From positions 9,295,731 to 9,359,730 of the forward strand of contig BROE01000017.1 of NCBI GenBank assembly GCA_036571765.1: 64,000 bases of DNA, written 5' to 3'. The stretch comes from Plecoglossus altivelis. Lineage: Eukaryota > Chordata > Actinopteri > Osmeriformes > Plecoglossidae. Position numbers and translations under genes: made by a program. Of the stretch, positions 44,401 to 55,025 are shown piece after piece. Positions within the stretch are counted from its first letter, which is position 1. Every line of letters begins with the position of its first letter. Below the pieces are notes generated by a model, which saw only the letters and a list, made by a program, of their open reading frames with translations, was not told where the DNA came from and made no database searches.

Positions 44401-47400
44401 CAAACCACTTTCCATCAATCTCTCTCTCTACTTCCCTCTGCCTCTCCTCTCTCTCCTACCGCTCAGTGAGAGCCACCCTCTTTCTACTCATTTCTAATTA
44501 CTGCTAGATGTCAGTGAGGGAGGGGGGGGCAGGGGGAGGGAGGATGGATGACTGAGAAAGAAGAGATGGACAGATAATGACTAAGACAAGGAACATGAAA
44601 GAGAAGGAGACGAGGGAGAGATTGAGAGAGATGGGAACAGTCGAGAGGAAGTGATGCGTGAGAGAGAATCATCTACATGAAAGTGAGGAAGAGGTGGAGA
44701 GAAGAATTCAAAAAGGACAAGAAATCACTCAGCACTGCAGTCCCTGCCTCAACCAGCAGGGGGCGTTTTGATCGTGACAGTCAAAAAGTTGACAATAGAC
44801 CTTAACACGGAAGAGTGTCTGAGAGTATAGTGTGTGTACAGTGTTCAACAGAACCCAAGCTGATCTCTTGATAAACTAGTATGGATGTTTCAGGATGACT
44901 CATCTGACTGTAAATACCAGAGTCACCCATGGAAGACTTGGCCAACATGAAGTCCTGTTTCAGGACGGCTCGTGTTCCTCTGATCTCACCAAGTTATCCA
45001 GCTCGGGGTCCTCGCTGAAGAACGGCTTGTGGTCTTGTTCCTGCTGGTGGACGAAGTTCTCGATGTCCACGTCGAAGCTGGCAGAGGTGATGCACTCGGA
45101 GCCTTGTGTAGCCTGCTCACACTTCTCAAACAGCAGGGCTAGGAGGGGAAACAGGGGGTGTCTACACCGAGGAGAGGAGGAAGGGAGGAGGAGGAGGGAG
45201 GAGAGGAAAAGGGAGAAGGGGAGGAGGTGAGAGAGGGGGGAGGAGGAGGAGAGGAGCGGGAAGAAGGGAGAGGAGGGGAGAGAAGGGGAGAGGGGAGGAG
45301 AGGGAGAGATTTTGAAGGACGTTCATAAACTATTTCATCCTCTTTGCGATCATTTGCAGATATTATTTTAATTCAAAGCACATGTTCAGCCTCGTGCTTC
45401 GTACAACGTGTCGGACAGTTGGAAGTTTCCAAGTTTGCATCTGTTTGTTGTTTAGTCTGTGCCTGATCTGAACATTGTCATTGTTCATTGTGCTGCACAC
45501 TCTGCATTTTGAGCTGGCAGAGTTCAGACAGCTATATCCATGAGGACCTTTAAGTGGAGTGTTAAGGTCCAGTAGTTATATTGTCTCTGTCTAGCTTTTA
45601 TCTAGAAGGTCAACTGGGACAGATCTCCCAGTATGAAGGGCTGGGGTCCATCTTCACACTCTATAGGCTTTAACTATTCCCATCCATGGTAGGTGTCAGT
45701 GATACCACATCACTTTGGCTTTCAATTAGACAAAATGTTACACTTCATGAATCATTTTCACATGACTGATATTTTCCTGGTATTGATTGCGACTACTGAT
45801 TTTTATAGTCCAGTACTAGATACCTTCCTTAACACACACACACACACACACACACACACCTCTAACGACCAGTGACCCAACACATCCTGTTGGGGTACAT
45901 CTATTGGTGTGAGCGGGTGAGTGTGAGCGAGCGAGCGAGCATGTGAGTGAGTGAGTATGTGAGTGAGTGAGTGAGTAAGTGAGTATGTGAGTGAGTCAGT
46001 GAGTGAGTGAGTGAGTATGTGAGAGAATGAGTGAGTGAGTGTATGAGAGTAAGTGAGTGAGCATGTGAGTGAGTGAGCAAGCATGAGAATGAGTGAGTGA
46101 GTGAGCATGTGGTGAGTGAGTGAGTGTATGAGAGTGAGTGAGTGAGCATGTGAGTGAGTGAGTGAGCATGAGAATGAGTGAGTGAGTGAGCATGTGGTGA
46201 GTGAGTGAGTGTATGAGAGTGAGTGAGCGAGCATGTGAGTGAGTGAGTGAGCATGAGAATGAGTGAGTGAGTGTGTATGAGAGGACAGGCAGTGGGAGAA
46301 GAGAGAGTACAGGTGTCTGCGTGGGACTTGGTTCATGCCAGAGTGGAACCCTGCTCAGCCTGTAACCCATGGCTCTCATTTGCAGCCTTTAATAGCCGGC
46401 TATATTAGACTCTAATCTGCCTGATCCCAATTTAATGCGGCTCCCTTGGCCGGACGTGAGACGAATACTAAACAGATGGACACGCTCAGAACTGCTGCAC
46501 CCTCCACCACCAGGCCAGGGAGGGAGGGAGGGAGGGGGGGAGGGAGGATGTGTGTGTGTTTGAGAGGGAGATGGGTACCTTGGGAGTTGTGTACCCCCCT
46601 GAAATACTGAGGAAGGAGAGAAAAGAAATGGAGACAAACTAAAAGGGAGAGCAGAGGGAAGAGAAGGGGTGAGGAGGGGAGAGAAGGGGTGAGGAGGGTA
46701 GCTTGTCCTTGGCTGAACACTTCCTCCAGGGTACAACTTCTCTACCAGATGCCCAGGTGTGCTGCTGCTGTTGCAGGTGCAATGGAACCTCCATCCTTCA
46801 CCGTGAATCACCCTGTCATCTGAAGACAGCGACCACCACATGGGGATTCATGCGTTCATTTCTTTGTCTCAGTTTTCTCAGAAATGTTCATTCCCAGTGG
46901 AGGATGTTTAAACTTGGAGTTCCCCACAGTCCAATATCAGATATCTGGCAGTCTGTAAACACCAACACAGACACACAACTCACACACACACACAAACACT
47001 CTCTCTTAGACAGTCGTGTCATGTCGATATGACGCTGCTGGGCTTGTGGGGCCAGGTGCATTGTGGGTAAGACTGAAAAGTACACAGCCACCTTTATTGG
47101 CCAGCTTATTCTCATCTACAGCCACCCGAGCTGTAAAACAAACAAACAAACTGGCCAAGCAATAAACAACAGTAATTAAAATCTCTAATCCACATTGCTT
47201 AGGGATTCATTAAATAATAAGACACTGGATTTTTACCTGCTCGGTCGAGTTTAACACAAGCCGAGCAACACCTAAAGCATTAACATGTCAAATGCCAACG
47301 GTCACGATCGATTCATTTCCTTAAAGACACTAATAGATTTTTTGTTGTTGTTGTTGTTGTTCTTTTGTGTGTCAGGTGTTTGTGAACTAGCACACGTATG

Positions 47401-50400
47401 TAGATCTGTGTCTGTGCACACGACAGTGTGTCTGCGATATCCTGCGAGTGGTGGAGCGTGTAACAGTCGGTCGCAAGTGGCAAAGAAGAAGAAGAAGAGG
47501 AGGCAGGAGGAGGAGGCAGAAGGAGGAGGCAGGAGGAGGAGGCAGGAGGAGGAGGCAGAAGGAAAGCGTATCTGCAGTGCGACGGTGAACAGACGTCTGG
47601 TCAGGGAATCATTCCAGGGATCATAAAACAGCGATTTCCAGGAGGACAGAGAGTCAGCACTCCTCACACTCAGAGGAAGAAGAACTCAAACGAGCGCTGA
47701 ATCCCAGACCTCAGGGACACCAAGATACTTTCACACAGACAGGAGGATGATGGTTTCTTACCTTCTGCTGTGGGGCAGTTAGGACCGAATGCCTCGCTGG
47801 GAACTACTACCACAAGTTTAGGGAGGTGGTTTAGTGATGTGAGACTCTAGGTCGATAATTAGGGTCATGTACGATTTTATGCCACGTTTACACTGGTGAG
47901 TGTTATCTGGAAACGACATGAGGGGGAAGGAGGCTGGGGGCTGTGGAGGCTGTGGAGTTGGGTGGAGGCTGTGGGGACTAGGTGGAGGCTGTGGAGGCTG
48001 GGGAGGTTGGGTAGAGGTCTTGGTTGAGTGTGCTGGGGCTGGTGAGGAGCTGTAGAGTTTGGGGAGGCTTTGGGAGGGGTGTTCGAGGCTGTTGTGGCTG
48101 GGGGAGGCTGCAGAGTTGGGGAGGCTAGGGGCTTTGAGGGCTGCGGTGGAGGCTTGTGGTTGTCTGGGGAGGCTGCAGGGGCTGGTGGAGCTGCAGAGGC
48201 TAGGTGGAGCTGTAGAGGCTGTCTGGTGAGGCTCAGGACCTGGGTGTCGATGGCTGCAGGGTGGTGGAGTCCGTGGAGCTGGTGGGTGGAGCTGGTGGGT
48301 GGGGCTGGTGGGTGGGGCTGGGTGGAGGCTGGGTGGAGGCTGGGTGGAGGCTGTAGAGGCTGGGTGGAGGCTGGTGGAGGCTTGTAGAGCTGTCCCAGTC
48401 AGGAGTTCACCGGGGGCGTTTGCTGTGTGCTCTCTTAGGTTTTACCATCCTTAATTCAGTGCGCTGGATTGCTGGCTGCTTTTATTTTCCCCCGGATGGG
48501 AGACACCCTGCTGGTACCCTTTGCACAAGCCGCGCCTCCTCCCATCTTTTCCTCTGTCTATCTTTTTTGCATAACATTGTACTGGTTTTGTGGGACATGT
48601 AGAACAGCACCCTGCACAGCATTCAACACCATCACACACACCACACAAACACAAACACAAAAACAAACACACCCTGCACAGGGGCATAGACACACACACA
48701 CACCCTGCACAGGGGCCTAGACACACACACACGTGTACATGTGTACACACACACACACACACACTGCACATGGGCACACACACACACGTACACACACACA
48801 CTGCACAGGGGCGCACACACACACACTGCACAGGGGCGCACACACACACACACACACGCACACACACACACACACACACACTCATAAAGAGAGCCAGGCC
48901 CCTGCCAATCCACCACCATAAATCCACCTTTGTTTCCCACTTTTCCTCTCCATATCCTTCATTCTGCATCCTCCCCCCATCTCCTTCCAACCTCCTCTTC
49001 ATCCCTCTCTCCTTCCTCCTGTCTCTTTCCTCTTCCTCCCCATCTCTCTCCTTCCCCCCTTCTCCTTCCACCCTCTCTCTTCTTCCTCCTCATCTATGTC
49101 TTTCCTCCCTCTCTTCCCCCTCCTTCCATCCTGCCGCTCTCCTTCCTCCCTCTCTCTGCCCCCTCCTTTCATCCTCCCCCCCTCCTCTTCCTCCCTCTCT
49201 TCTCTTCCTGCCTCTCCTCCCTCACCTGACCCTCCCCCCTTTCTCTCTCTCTCTTTCTCTCTCTCTCCTCCCTCACCTGACCCTCCCCCCTTTCTCTCTC
49301 TCTCCTCCCTATCCGACCCTACACCTCTCTCTACATCTGAAAACCTCCACCGTTCTCCACCTCACACTGCCACACCTGCATCCCCATGAAGACAGCTTGG
49401 TGGTTAGAGAGTTGGACTGCAGATCGCAAGGTCAAATTCCCCCTGGATGGAACATGGCTTCGAATGAAGGCACTACTGCTGTGTACTTGGTTCAGTATTT
49501 TAAAGTGCAGTTACTCAACCGCAGGTTAACTCGAGTCAAGCAGCGAGGGAGTTCGTTAGGAGCAGATCTCTGACACACAGCCGATAAACCATTCGGCTTT
49601 GACTAAAAACTCTTCCATCCTTGAGCAATTTAGCTCTGTCATGCTGACCTCTTAAAATGAAAGCGCCTCTTCAGAGACGCGGGCTGCGCCGCGTCGTCAC
49701 ACGGCGCTAGTCGTTACGATGTCAAGAGGCCTGGTTATCGAAAGCTTCGCAGCGGTGTAGGTAAACAGACTTTACAGCGCGTTACAGACGCATGCAAGCA
49801 CACAGGCGCACACGCTAGCCAGAGAACTTCGTTCCCACCACTCCTTCGAATTAAAATGACTCCTGTTGTGCATGATATGGAACGACTAGCCTCTCTGCTG
49901 CATCTAGAATATTCCCTTCATGGATATCCCGCTCTTCTGCTACACACAAATACGTCCCTTTGAATCCCAGAATCCACTGGAGTTCAGTTAAGAGTCTGCA
50001 TGGCCGTGCTTCGCCTCTCTCTCCGCTCTCTCTCTCTCTCTCTCGCACAAATCCGGTCTCAATGCAAAATACTCAGAGACCAGCATGAGAGAAGCTTTCA
50101 GCCAGGACCCACCACGGTGGATACTGAATGATAATGCGCCTCTCACAGGGCCCAGTGCGGCTGTATGGACACTTTCAGAAGAGCTATGCAGCAAAGCCAA
50201 TGGAGGAAATATTATTCCTTAAAGGATACATAAGAGATTTTAAGGATACAATAAAACAAATTATGCACAATGTTTGACTGTTTCGTTTTCCAATTTGAGC
50301 TTAAATTTGCGACTTTAACTGTAAAAGTATTTCACTTTCCTCGACTTGTAACTTCAAGTGCTCTTTAAGAGATTGTCACATTATTCATTCGGTTTCATGG

Positions 50401-52636
50401 CTCTGCTATCCGGCGAAAACACGACTTGTGGCTTTAAGTAGCATTACTGGAACACGATGATGAGTCAGATAACAAATAAGATCTGACAGGAGCAGGATGG
50501 GAAGAGAGAGCTCTAACCAAATATTCTGATCTTGGAAAGTCATCATAAGTTCTGGCTATTAGTATCCATCAACACACTCGTTTTGCTTACTTGATGTGGA
50601 CAAGTCACTAGTTTTGACAACTACTCAGTTTGATCGTTTTTAACCGTTTTCGTCGTGGTTTGGTCGTCATGGTGATAGTTGGTCTTTTGGTTCAAATTAA
50701 TGAGGAAGCACAACATCCTCAACAACATCGTAGAATTATTATAAACAATCTGTTTGCCTTGACATTAGAATATAAACATGTATTTATTCCCATCTATTCC
50801 CAGCCTATATTTATTCATTATAATCTATTGTTATTTTGTGTTGGATCATATTAGTTCAGATTACTTTCTACATGAAGATAGAGTATATAGTGATTATTTT
50901 AAATACATTAACACCCTCAACAGCCGGGCATCGTCAACGCGAAACATCGCGAAAAAATTCATTCCTGTCAAATGTAGTAGAACACTTCTATTTCTGTCTA
51001 AAATGGTGCCGAACTTGCATCTGAGTGGAGTGTAATATCCGAGCCTCCAAAAACAGACCCCCTATCGTCATTTTAATAAGACACGGCGCATCTAGAGGGT
51101 TATTTTACATAGAACCCAGTAACTCGTTAGGATAATCACGCTACCGCACGTTGATTCCGCTGTTAATAATTAAGTGTCTCGGCTTAGGAAAGAATAGACG
51201 AAACTGTTCCACACAAACCCGACTATTCTGGCAATTAGCGAAAAGAACTGACGTATGCATAAACATTTGAGAGGAAGCACACGGGCTTCCTAACCCCGAA
51301 ATTACAGCGATGCTAATTTCAACTCTCATCTGCTTTGAAAGTTTCAAAGCCTCAAATGAACGCAGCGCTGAGGTAGAAACGTAGGAGGAGCAGATTTCTT
51401 TGGGAAAGTCAGGATTGTTTGTTTGTCTGCATATTTCAACGGTCGTGAGGGAATATTGAGCTAATTTTAACAAGATATTTGAAGTCGGTTACTTAAGTCT
51501 AACTGTCACAGTAGAATCTGAAAGAACAGTTATGATGCGTCACCTGCGGATAATTCATAATACGCTGAAGCATATAATGACTGGCTCTTTTTACGGCCTT
51601 TGTAGGATACTGTTGTTTCAAAGATCCTTTCTGACCGTCTATCTGCACACTTGCTTAATCGTTTCTATTCTATACCATGGCTGGTGTGCTACTATACATA
51701 TTTTTCTGCGTTTTCTAGGCTGCTGAAAAGATTGTGTTTGCCAACAGCGTATGTGTGAGAGTGGATCATCCGAGTGTTTTTACGGGAGGGAAACCGCGGG
51801 AGTCGAACACAAACCGTGCCGGGTTCTGGGGGCTGAATCTTCCTCCGTTTTATTTTTTATTTTATTTCAGTCTGCCTGCAGCCACCCTCAGGCGGGCTAC
51901 TCACATCAAAGCCAGGCTTGTATCTCTGAGGAGCTTAGAAATTCAGCCCCAGGCTTGGCGAGGCCTTCATAGCGGCTTGCCTCCAGGGCTTAGCACAGGC
52001 GTCCAGGGGGCTAGAACCGAATCAGACAGGAATAGCCGATCACCTTCCGGGAAGCGGATCGCTAGCGTGTTGGGCCGCGCTAAAAGGGTGCTGTGTCATC
52101 TTAACAGAACCCAGTCAAGACTGTCTTCATGGCAAGCTTTGTTTTTTGGGTCAAATAGTTCTGGCGCGATTTGTAGCAGGCCTGTGATTTCTCACTGGGA
52201 GATTGCAGAACAGGGAAAAAAATGTCTGTATTTTGAATAATTTACTTCATAAATAGATAATAGATGCCCATTATGAAAGTGCATTAATATTCAAGTGATG
52301 AGGTTGGTTAGTGGAGAGTACATTTCAAATATGTGTTTGGGTACCATTCACCGCCCTTAAAAGAACATTTTGTGGCACTTACTGTATGGCAATTGCATAA
52401 AGTGTTTCCGACCATCATGAATCACCACATAGTATCCTACACAAATGTAGTGTTTCGAGTTCACTCACATCAACGCCAAGCCACCTTCCAGTCACGGTTT
52501 ATCCATCTAACACAGTGGTCAACCACGTTGGAGGTACTGAACCCCACCAGTTTCATATGCGCATTCACCAGACCCCTGGGGTTCCATCAAACCCAGGTTA
52601 AGAACCACTGGTCTAACACGAGCAGGGTGACTTCTC

Positions 52637-52670
<34 letters not shown>

Positions 52671-54280
52671 ACCTGCCCACCCCGGCCCTCTCCCGAAGTC
52701 TCACCTATAGACGGCCCTCTTGTCAGACTCCAGCTGAGCCTGGGGGTCGAGGGTCACGCTGACTGGGGTGCTAGCGCCCCCCGCGGCCGGGAGGTGGACC
52801 TGCGGGGTCTTAGAGTTCTGTTGGGTGGTGCCCGTCATCTGTAAAACAGGAAGTCAGGGTCACGACAAACAGGAACTTAGGATCAAAACAACAGGAAGTC
52901 ACAAACACAATAACAGGAAGTAAATACCAGATAACAGAAAGCTAAGATCCTCACAACAGGAAGTAAGGATCACTATGACAGGAAGTCAGGAGCATAACAG
53001 CAGGAAGTTAGGGTGACAACAACAGGAAGTTAATATCCCAAACAGTGTTGACATTATAGAGGATGTCTTGTACATAATACACATGTAACACTTAATCGTC
53101 CAACATCCGGTCAGGAAAAGACAGACTAATAATCTCTCCATCTTGTGATGGTGTGATACCTGATCTTCTGTTTCAGTAGATTCTTGTATCCCGACTCATC
53201 CATCCCCTTATCTCTTTCTCTCCCCCTCGTTTTCTCTCAGGAAATACTCCCCCACCCCTGCATCCTTCCCCCATTTTTTTTTTTTTTTTTTGCAATGGGT
53301 CGGAAGCTTCAAGTCTTAATCCCGGCACCAAATGGGAAATAAATTAGCTTCTTCACACTTAACTAGCTCTCATTTGCATTAGTGCCGTGCTTTGACTGGG
53401 TGCAGGAGCGTTCCCTTGGCACTAATCCTCCAGGCGGAAGGATACGGTGATGGAGACTGAGAGGGGGAGGGGTGGCAAGGCGTGCTTCCTCGAACCTGAT
53501 CTACTTTACTCTCGGTTTAGCAGGCTTGTGGCGGGGCTACTCTCCTTTCATCGTCATAAGGGGTGAGGATAATATACACATATTTGGAAAATGTTCCTGA
53601 AGGAATTATGCAATATTTAGCGTGTTGTTTATACAATCGAATGGGATGCCTGATGGTATGTAGGATAATGTTAGCATCTGCAATGCAAATCTCTCTGTCT
53701 GTCTGTCAGTCAGTCAGTCAGTCAGTCAGTATGTCTGTCTGTCTCTCTCTCTGCCAGCCTGTCTCTCTCTCTCTCAGTCAGCCTGTCTCTCTCTCAGTCA
53801 GCCTGTCTCTCTCTCAGTCAGCCTGTCTCCCTGTCAGCCTGTCTCCCTGTCAGCCTGTCTCTCTGTCAGCCTGTCTCTCTGTCAGCCTGTCTCCCTGTCA
53901 GCCTGTCTGTCAGCCTGTCTCTCAGCATCTTGTAATCATCACTGTCAAAAAACAAACTAACAATCTGCCCTTAAACCCTGTAAACGGCTGCTGCTACGAC
54001 AACACCGACGCCACGGCAACACCGACGCCACGGTAGCACCAAGGCCACAGCAGCACCGATGCTCAGACAGGCCTGTTAGACTGTGTGGACTGGGGGGATC
54101 TGGGGTGGGTGGGGCTTGGAGGGGAGCCTGTCCAGGTGTTCCCCAGACTGTGTACCTGTAGCAGCCACCTACCTGCTGGCTCTCCTGGTAAGATGGTGGA
54201 GGAACACTCTGGGTGGCCATCATAGCTAGTCCTGGTGCTGGGGGCACATGTTGCATTATGGGATAGCTTCACATGAAGAC
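33535..54280 (-). CDS. pknox2: pknox2 (PREP2), TALE homeodomain transcription factor; two exons corrupted
   Basis: Nuclear DNA-binding protein of the MEIS/PREP family that partners PBX proteins (family knowledge). Clean exons: 54173-54280 (ATG at 54256), 52705-52838, 44990-45161, 38892-38989, 36089-36208, 34656-34732, 34050-34213, 33535-33806. Two more, near 42204-42436 and 39772-39896, match in pieces but carry frameshifts. The MEIS/PREP N-terminal domain is in the 45 and 42 kb exons (FEKCEQATQGSECITSASFD). The homeodomain spans three exons: KNKRGVLPKHATNIMRSWLF, then HPYPTEDEKRQIAGQTNLTL (the PYP three-residue TALE loop), then NNWFINARRRILQPM. DASNPDPAPKAKKMKSQHRP identifies PKNOX2 rather than PKNOX1. 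The C-terminus is acidic (poly-Glu). Human PKNOX2 has 472 residues; a full model here should be similar. Non-coding 5' exons are probably beyond 54.28 kb. Confidence 0.94.
33849..34014. repeat. CA-rich repeat inside the last pknox2 intron
   Basis: CACACACA with CACGCG and CAGGTGCG units; open in the pknox2 frame. Confidence 0.93.
34050..34213 (-). CDS. pknox2: pknox2 exon, homeodomain recognition helix
   Basis: Codes WFINARRRILQPMLDASNPD then PAPKAKKMKSQHRPTQRFWP and DSIVAGVLQTHGALA. The recognition helix keeps N and RRR in the expected places. Acceptor CCCCAG; donor GTGGCC chosen because the phase and the human alignment then fit. Confidence 0.94.
34215..34490. repeat. GA-rich tract in a pknox2 intron
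   Basis: GGAGGGAGG and GAAGAGGAGG units; a pyrimidine tract on the gene strand abutting the homeodomain exon acceptor. Confidence 0.93.
34656..34732 (-). CDS. pknox2: pknox2 exon, homeodomain loop and helix 2
   Basis: Codes HPYPTEDEKRQIAGQTNLTL then LQVNN and part of W. PYP is the three-residue insertion that defines TALE homeodomains. Acceptor CAACAG, donor GTAAGA. Confidence 0.97.
34854..35026 (+). repeat. 173-bp direct duplicate, copy 1
   Basis: Begins AACTTTGACTTTAACC and ends CTTTGTACCA. It recurs, as far as I can read without a difference, right after the gap at 35510. Confidence 0.9.
35500..35509. other. Assembly gap (10 N)
   Basis: Ten unknown bases within pknox2 intronic CT-rich repeat. 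The flanks show a duplicated segment, so the true gap size is unknown and may be negative. Confidence 0.99.
35510..35682 (+). repeat. 173-bp direct duplicate, copy 2 (abuts the gap)
   Basis: The same 173 bp as 34854-35026, starting at the first base after the N run. Both are followed by CT-rich repeat but with different sequence. Confidence 0.9.
36089..36208 (-). CDS. pknox2: pknox2 exon, homeodomain helix 1
   Basis: Codes VNLDLASLLDGDDKKSKNKR then GVLPKHATNIMRSWLFQHLM, the start of the TALE homeodomain. Acceptor CCGCAG, donor GTGAGG. A purine-rich repeat follows the donor. Confidence 0.97.
36310..36502. repeat. CT microsatellite
   Basis: CTCTCTCCCTCT runs in a pknox2 intron. Confidence 0.93.
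36510..37250. other. Unique pknox2 intron DNA
   Basis: No exon recognised; AT-rich toward 37 kb. Confidence 0.5.
37262..37990. repeat. CT-rich minisatellite with CCAACTCTCTGTGTCTC units
   Basis: Mixed 25-55 bp units, 730 bp, in a pknox2 intron. Confidence 0.94.
38355..38860. repeat. GA-rich repeat
   Basis: GAGAGAGAGGCAGATAGAGA units with two near-identical blocks near 38.57 and 38.70 kb. Confidence 0.94.
38892..38989 (-). CDS. pknox2: pknox2 exon, Gln-rich linker
   Basis: Codes GGTLYQPVAMVTSQGQVLTQ then ALPQGTIQIQNAQ, matching human GGALYQPVTMVTSQGQVVTQAIPQG. Acceptor CTTCAG, donor GTGAGG. Confidence 0.96.
39772..39896 (-). pseudogene. pknox2: pknox2 exon, partly corrupted
   Basis: The middle reads SGSAPSGIVVPAGGLQQSNV, matching human GIVVPASALQQGNI. 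The first codons after TTCTTCAG resemble DLLQ with bases missing. The 3' end, expected to encode a TTVNSQVVSG-like sequence, is not readable and hits TAG. The exon lies at the edge of the error-rich block, so sequencing error is the likely cause. The low-coordinate edge is estimated. Confidence 0.75.
40010..42180. repeat. Degenerate GTGTAGCATGTGTG repeat, likely low-accuracy sequence
   Basis: Repeats of roughly GTGTGTGGAGGTGTAGCATG with scattered single-base indels and substitutions, unlike the clean arrays elsewhere. It fills a pknox2 intron. Confidence 0.8.
42204..42436 (-). pseudogene. pknox2: pknox2 exon with apparent sequencing errors (MEIS domain, second half)
   Basis: Pieces of the expected exon appear in order on the minus strand. 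A start ATGGTC follows CTGCAG; then come a VLRIH-like piece, GAGCTGTGTAAG (ELCK), a TGCTGAAGAC piece (LK), GCACAGTTGAC, and CGTAATGA followed by CTGGGCGG (RN..LGG). Single-base indels and substitutions break the frame many times and the stretch is about 233 nt against about 190 expected. The gene is intact on both sides, so consensus error in the assembly is more likely than decay. Edges are approximate. Confidence 0.75.
42910..44220. repeat. Degenerate GGGGGAGGAGTAACTGTCCCGCAGCG repeat, likely low-accuracy sequence
   Basis: Purine-rich with units near 140 bp marked by a GTAACTG...CCGCAGCG block, heavily scrambled by apparent errors. Confidence 0.7.
44285..44460. repeat. Poly-C and CT-rich tract
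   Basis: A C run at about 44287-44303 followed by CTCTCT repeats. Confidence 0.9.
44990..45161 (-). CDS. pknox2: pknox2 exon, MEIS/PREP N-terminal domain
   Basis: Codes RHPLFPLLALLFEKCEQATQ, GSECITSASFDVDIENFVHQ and QEQDHKPFFSEDPELDNL, the PBX-interaction region. It is nearly identical to human. Acceptor GTGTAG, donor GTGAGA. Confidence 0.96.
45165..45310. repeat. GGA-rich tract at a pknox2 acceptor
   Basis: GAGGAGGAGGGAGG; on the gene strand it forms the pyrimidine tract of the 45161 exon. Confidence 0.92.
45910..46285. repeat. GAGT tetranucleotide repeat with GAGCATGTG breaks
   Basis: GTGAGTGAGTGAGCATGTGA units of about 40-75 bp. Confidence 0.95.
46290..47340. other. Unique pknox2 intron DNA
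   Basis: No exon recognised; small GGGA tracts at 46.52 and 46.65 kb. Confidence 0.45.
47478..47570. repeat. GGA/GAA trinucleotide repeat
   Basis: AGGAGGAGGCAGAAGG units. Confidence 0.92.
47930..48395. repeat. GGCTGGGTGGA minisatellite
   Basis: 11-bp units GGAGGCTGTGG and GGCTGGGTGGA, about 40 copies. Confidence 0.93.
48615..48885. repeat. CA repeat with CCTGCACAGGGGC units
   Basis: ACACACACCCTGCACAGGGG units; imperfect dyad TGCACA in each. Confidence 0.94.
48935..49335. repeat. CT-rich tract
   Basis: CTCCTTCCTCCC and CTCTCTCT units. Confidence 0.92.
49385..49500 (+). mobile_element. tRNA-derived SINE head fragment
   Basis: CAGCTTGGTGGTTAGAGAGT is followed by AAGGTCAAATTCCCCC, an A box and a B box in the plus direction. 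It lies in a pknox2 intron next to CT repeats. Confidence 0.55.
49560..52330. other. Unique pknox2 intron DNA, 2.8 kb almost free of repeats
   Basis: The longest low-repeat stretch in the window. No exon recognised; some sections look complex enough to be conserved non-coding DNA. Confidence 0.4.
52640..52670. repeat. Run of 31 C
   Basis: A pure mononucleotide run 34 bases past the pknox2 exon donor at 52704; G on the gene strand. Confidence 0.97.
52705..52838 (-). CDS. pknox2: pknox2 exon, Pro/Ser-rich linker
   Basis: Codes MTGTTQQNSKTPQVHLPAAG then VTLDPQAQLESDKRAVY, matching human IDPQAQLEADKRAVYR. Acceptor TTACAG, donor GTGAGA, with a run of 31 G on this strand starting 35 bases into the intron. 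Confidence 0.94.
52843..53035. repeat. ACAGGAAGT repeat, about 20-25 bp spacing
   Basis: Seven GGAAGT copies plus two near copies, in units like AACAGGAAGTCAGGATCAC. Confidence 0.9.
53290..53700. other. Complex unique stretch in a pknox2 intron
   Basis: Non-repetitive with TAATCCC, AATTAG and CTAATCC homeodomain-like cores; no exon. Candidate conserved element. Confidence 0.3.
53698..53932. repeat. CAGCCTGTCTCTCTGT minisatellite
   Basis: 15-19 bp units after a CAGT tetranucleotide run. Confidence 0.93.
54173..54280 (-). CDS. pknox2: pknox2 exon with start codon
   Basis: The acceptor CCCCAG gives 24 bases of 5' UTR, then ATG at 54256. It codes MQHVPPAPGLAMMATQSVPP then PSYQESQQ (28 residues), matching human MMQHASPAPALTMMATQNVPPPPYQDSPQ. 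Donor GTAGGT. Confidence 0.92.
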
Positions 54281-54872
54281 CTGGGGGGAGCACACACACA
54301 CACACACACACACACTTAATTCACGCAGTCATTTTGACAACGCTTGCATGGACGATCCAATGCTGTCAACAAATTCAGTGGAACAATCGGTTGACAAGTT
54401 ATGGTGTGACGTCGACGCTGAATCTAGAGGGCGTGTTTAGGGAGTTAGTTCTGAATTGTGATTTCTAAACTAGCCACCAGGTGTTGCTATGATTAGAGTT
54501 TAAACTTCCTCATTTCTCTCTCCCTCTTTTCCCAGCTGATCCTTGTCTTCCAGCCTCACAAAGTCTCATGTGCACTCAAAGACAGCGTGTCATAACAGCC
54601 TGACTATCTCAAATCACACATCTACAGCAAGCTGAGCTTTACATACACAGCCAGTCAGCAATACAAGCCACCATAGCCTCTAACGAGTTAGAAGCATCAC
54701 CCTGGTGGTCCTCATGTCAGACTGCTACACCAATTGGCCAATCAGTGGGTTAATTAGTGCTCCAGTCAGTGGACTAATTGCAGTTGCCAAGACAGCAGGG
54801 GTTCCCCAAGGTTCAGTTCTGAACCCCTAGAGAGCTAATTGGTTCAGGGTTAAGGTCTCTGGAGTTGACACT

Positions 54873-54879
<7 letters not shown>

Positions 54880-54904
<25 letters not shown>

Positions 54905-55025
54905 TCCAGCGCAGACACACACACACACACACATCCAGTGCAGACACACACACACACACACATCCAGCGCAGACACACACACACACACACACACATCTAG
55001 TGCAGACACACACACACACACACGG
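54880..55025. repeat. CA repeat with CATCCAGCGCAGA units
   Basis: Four units of CACACA followed by CATCCAG(C/T)GCAGA. Confidence 0.94.
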
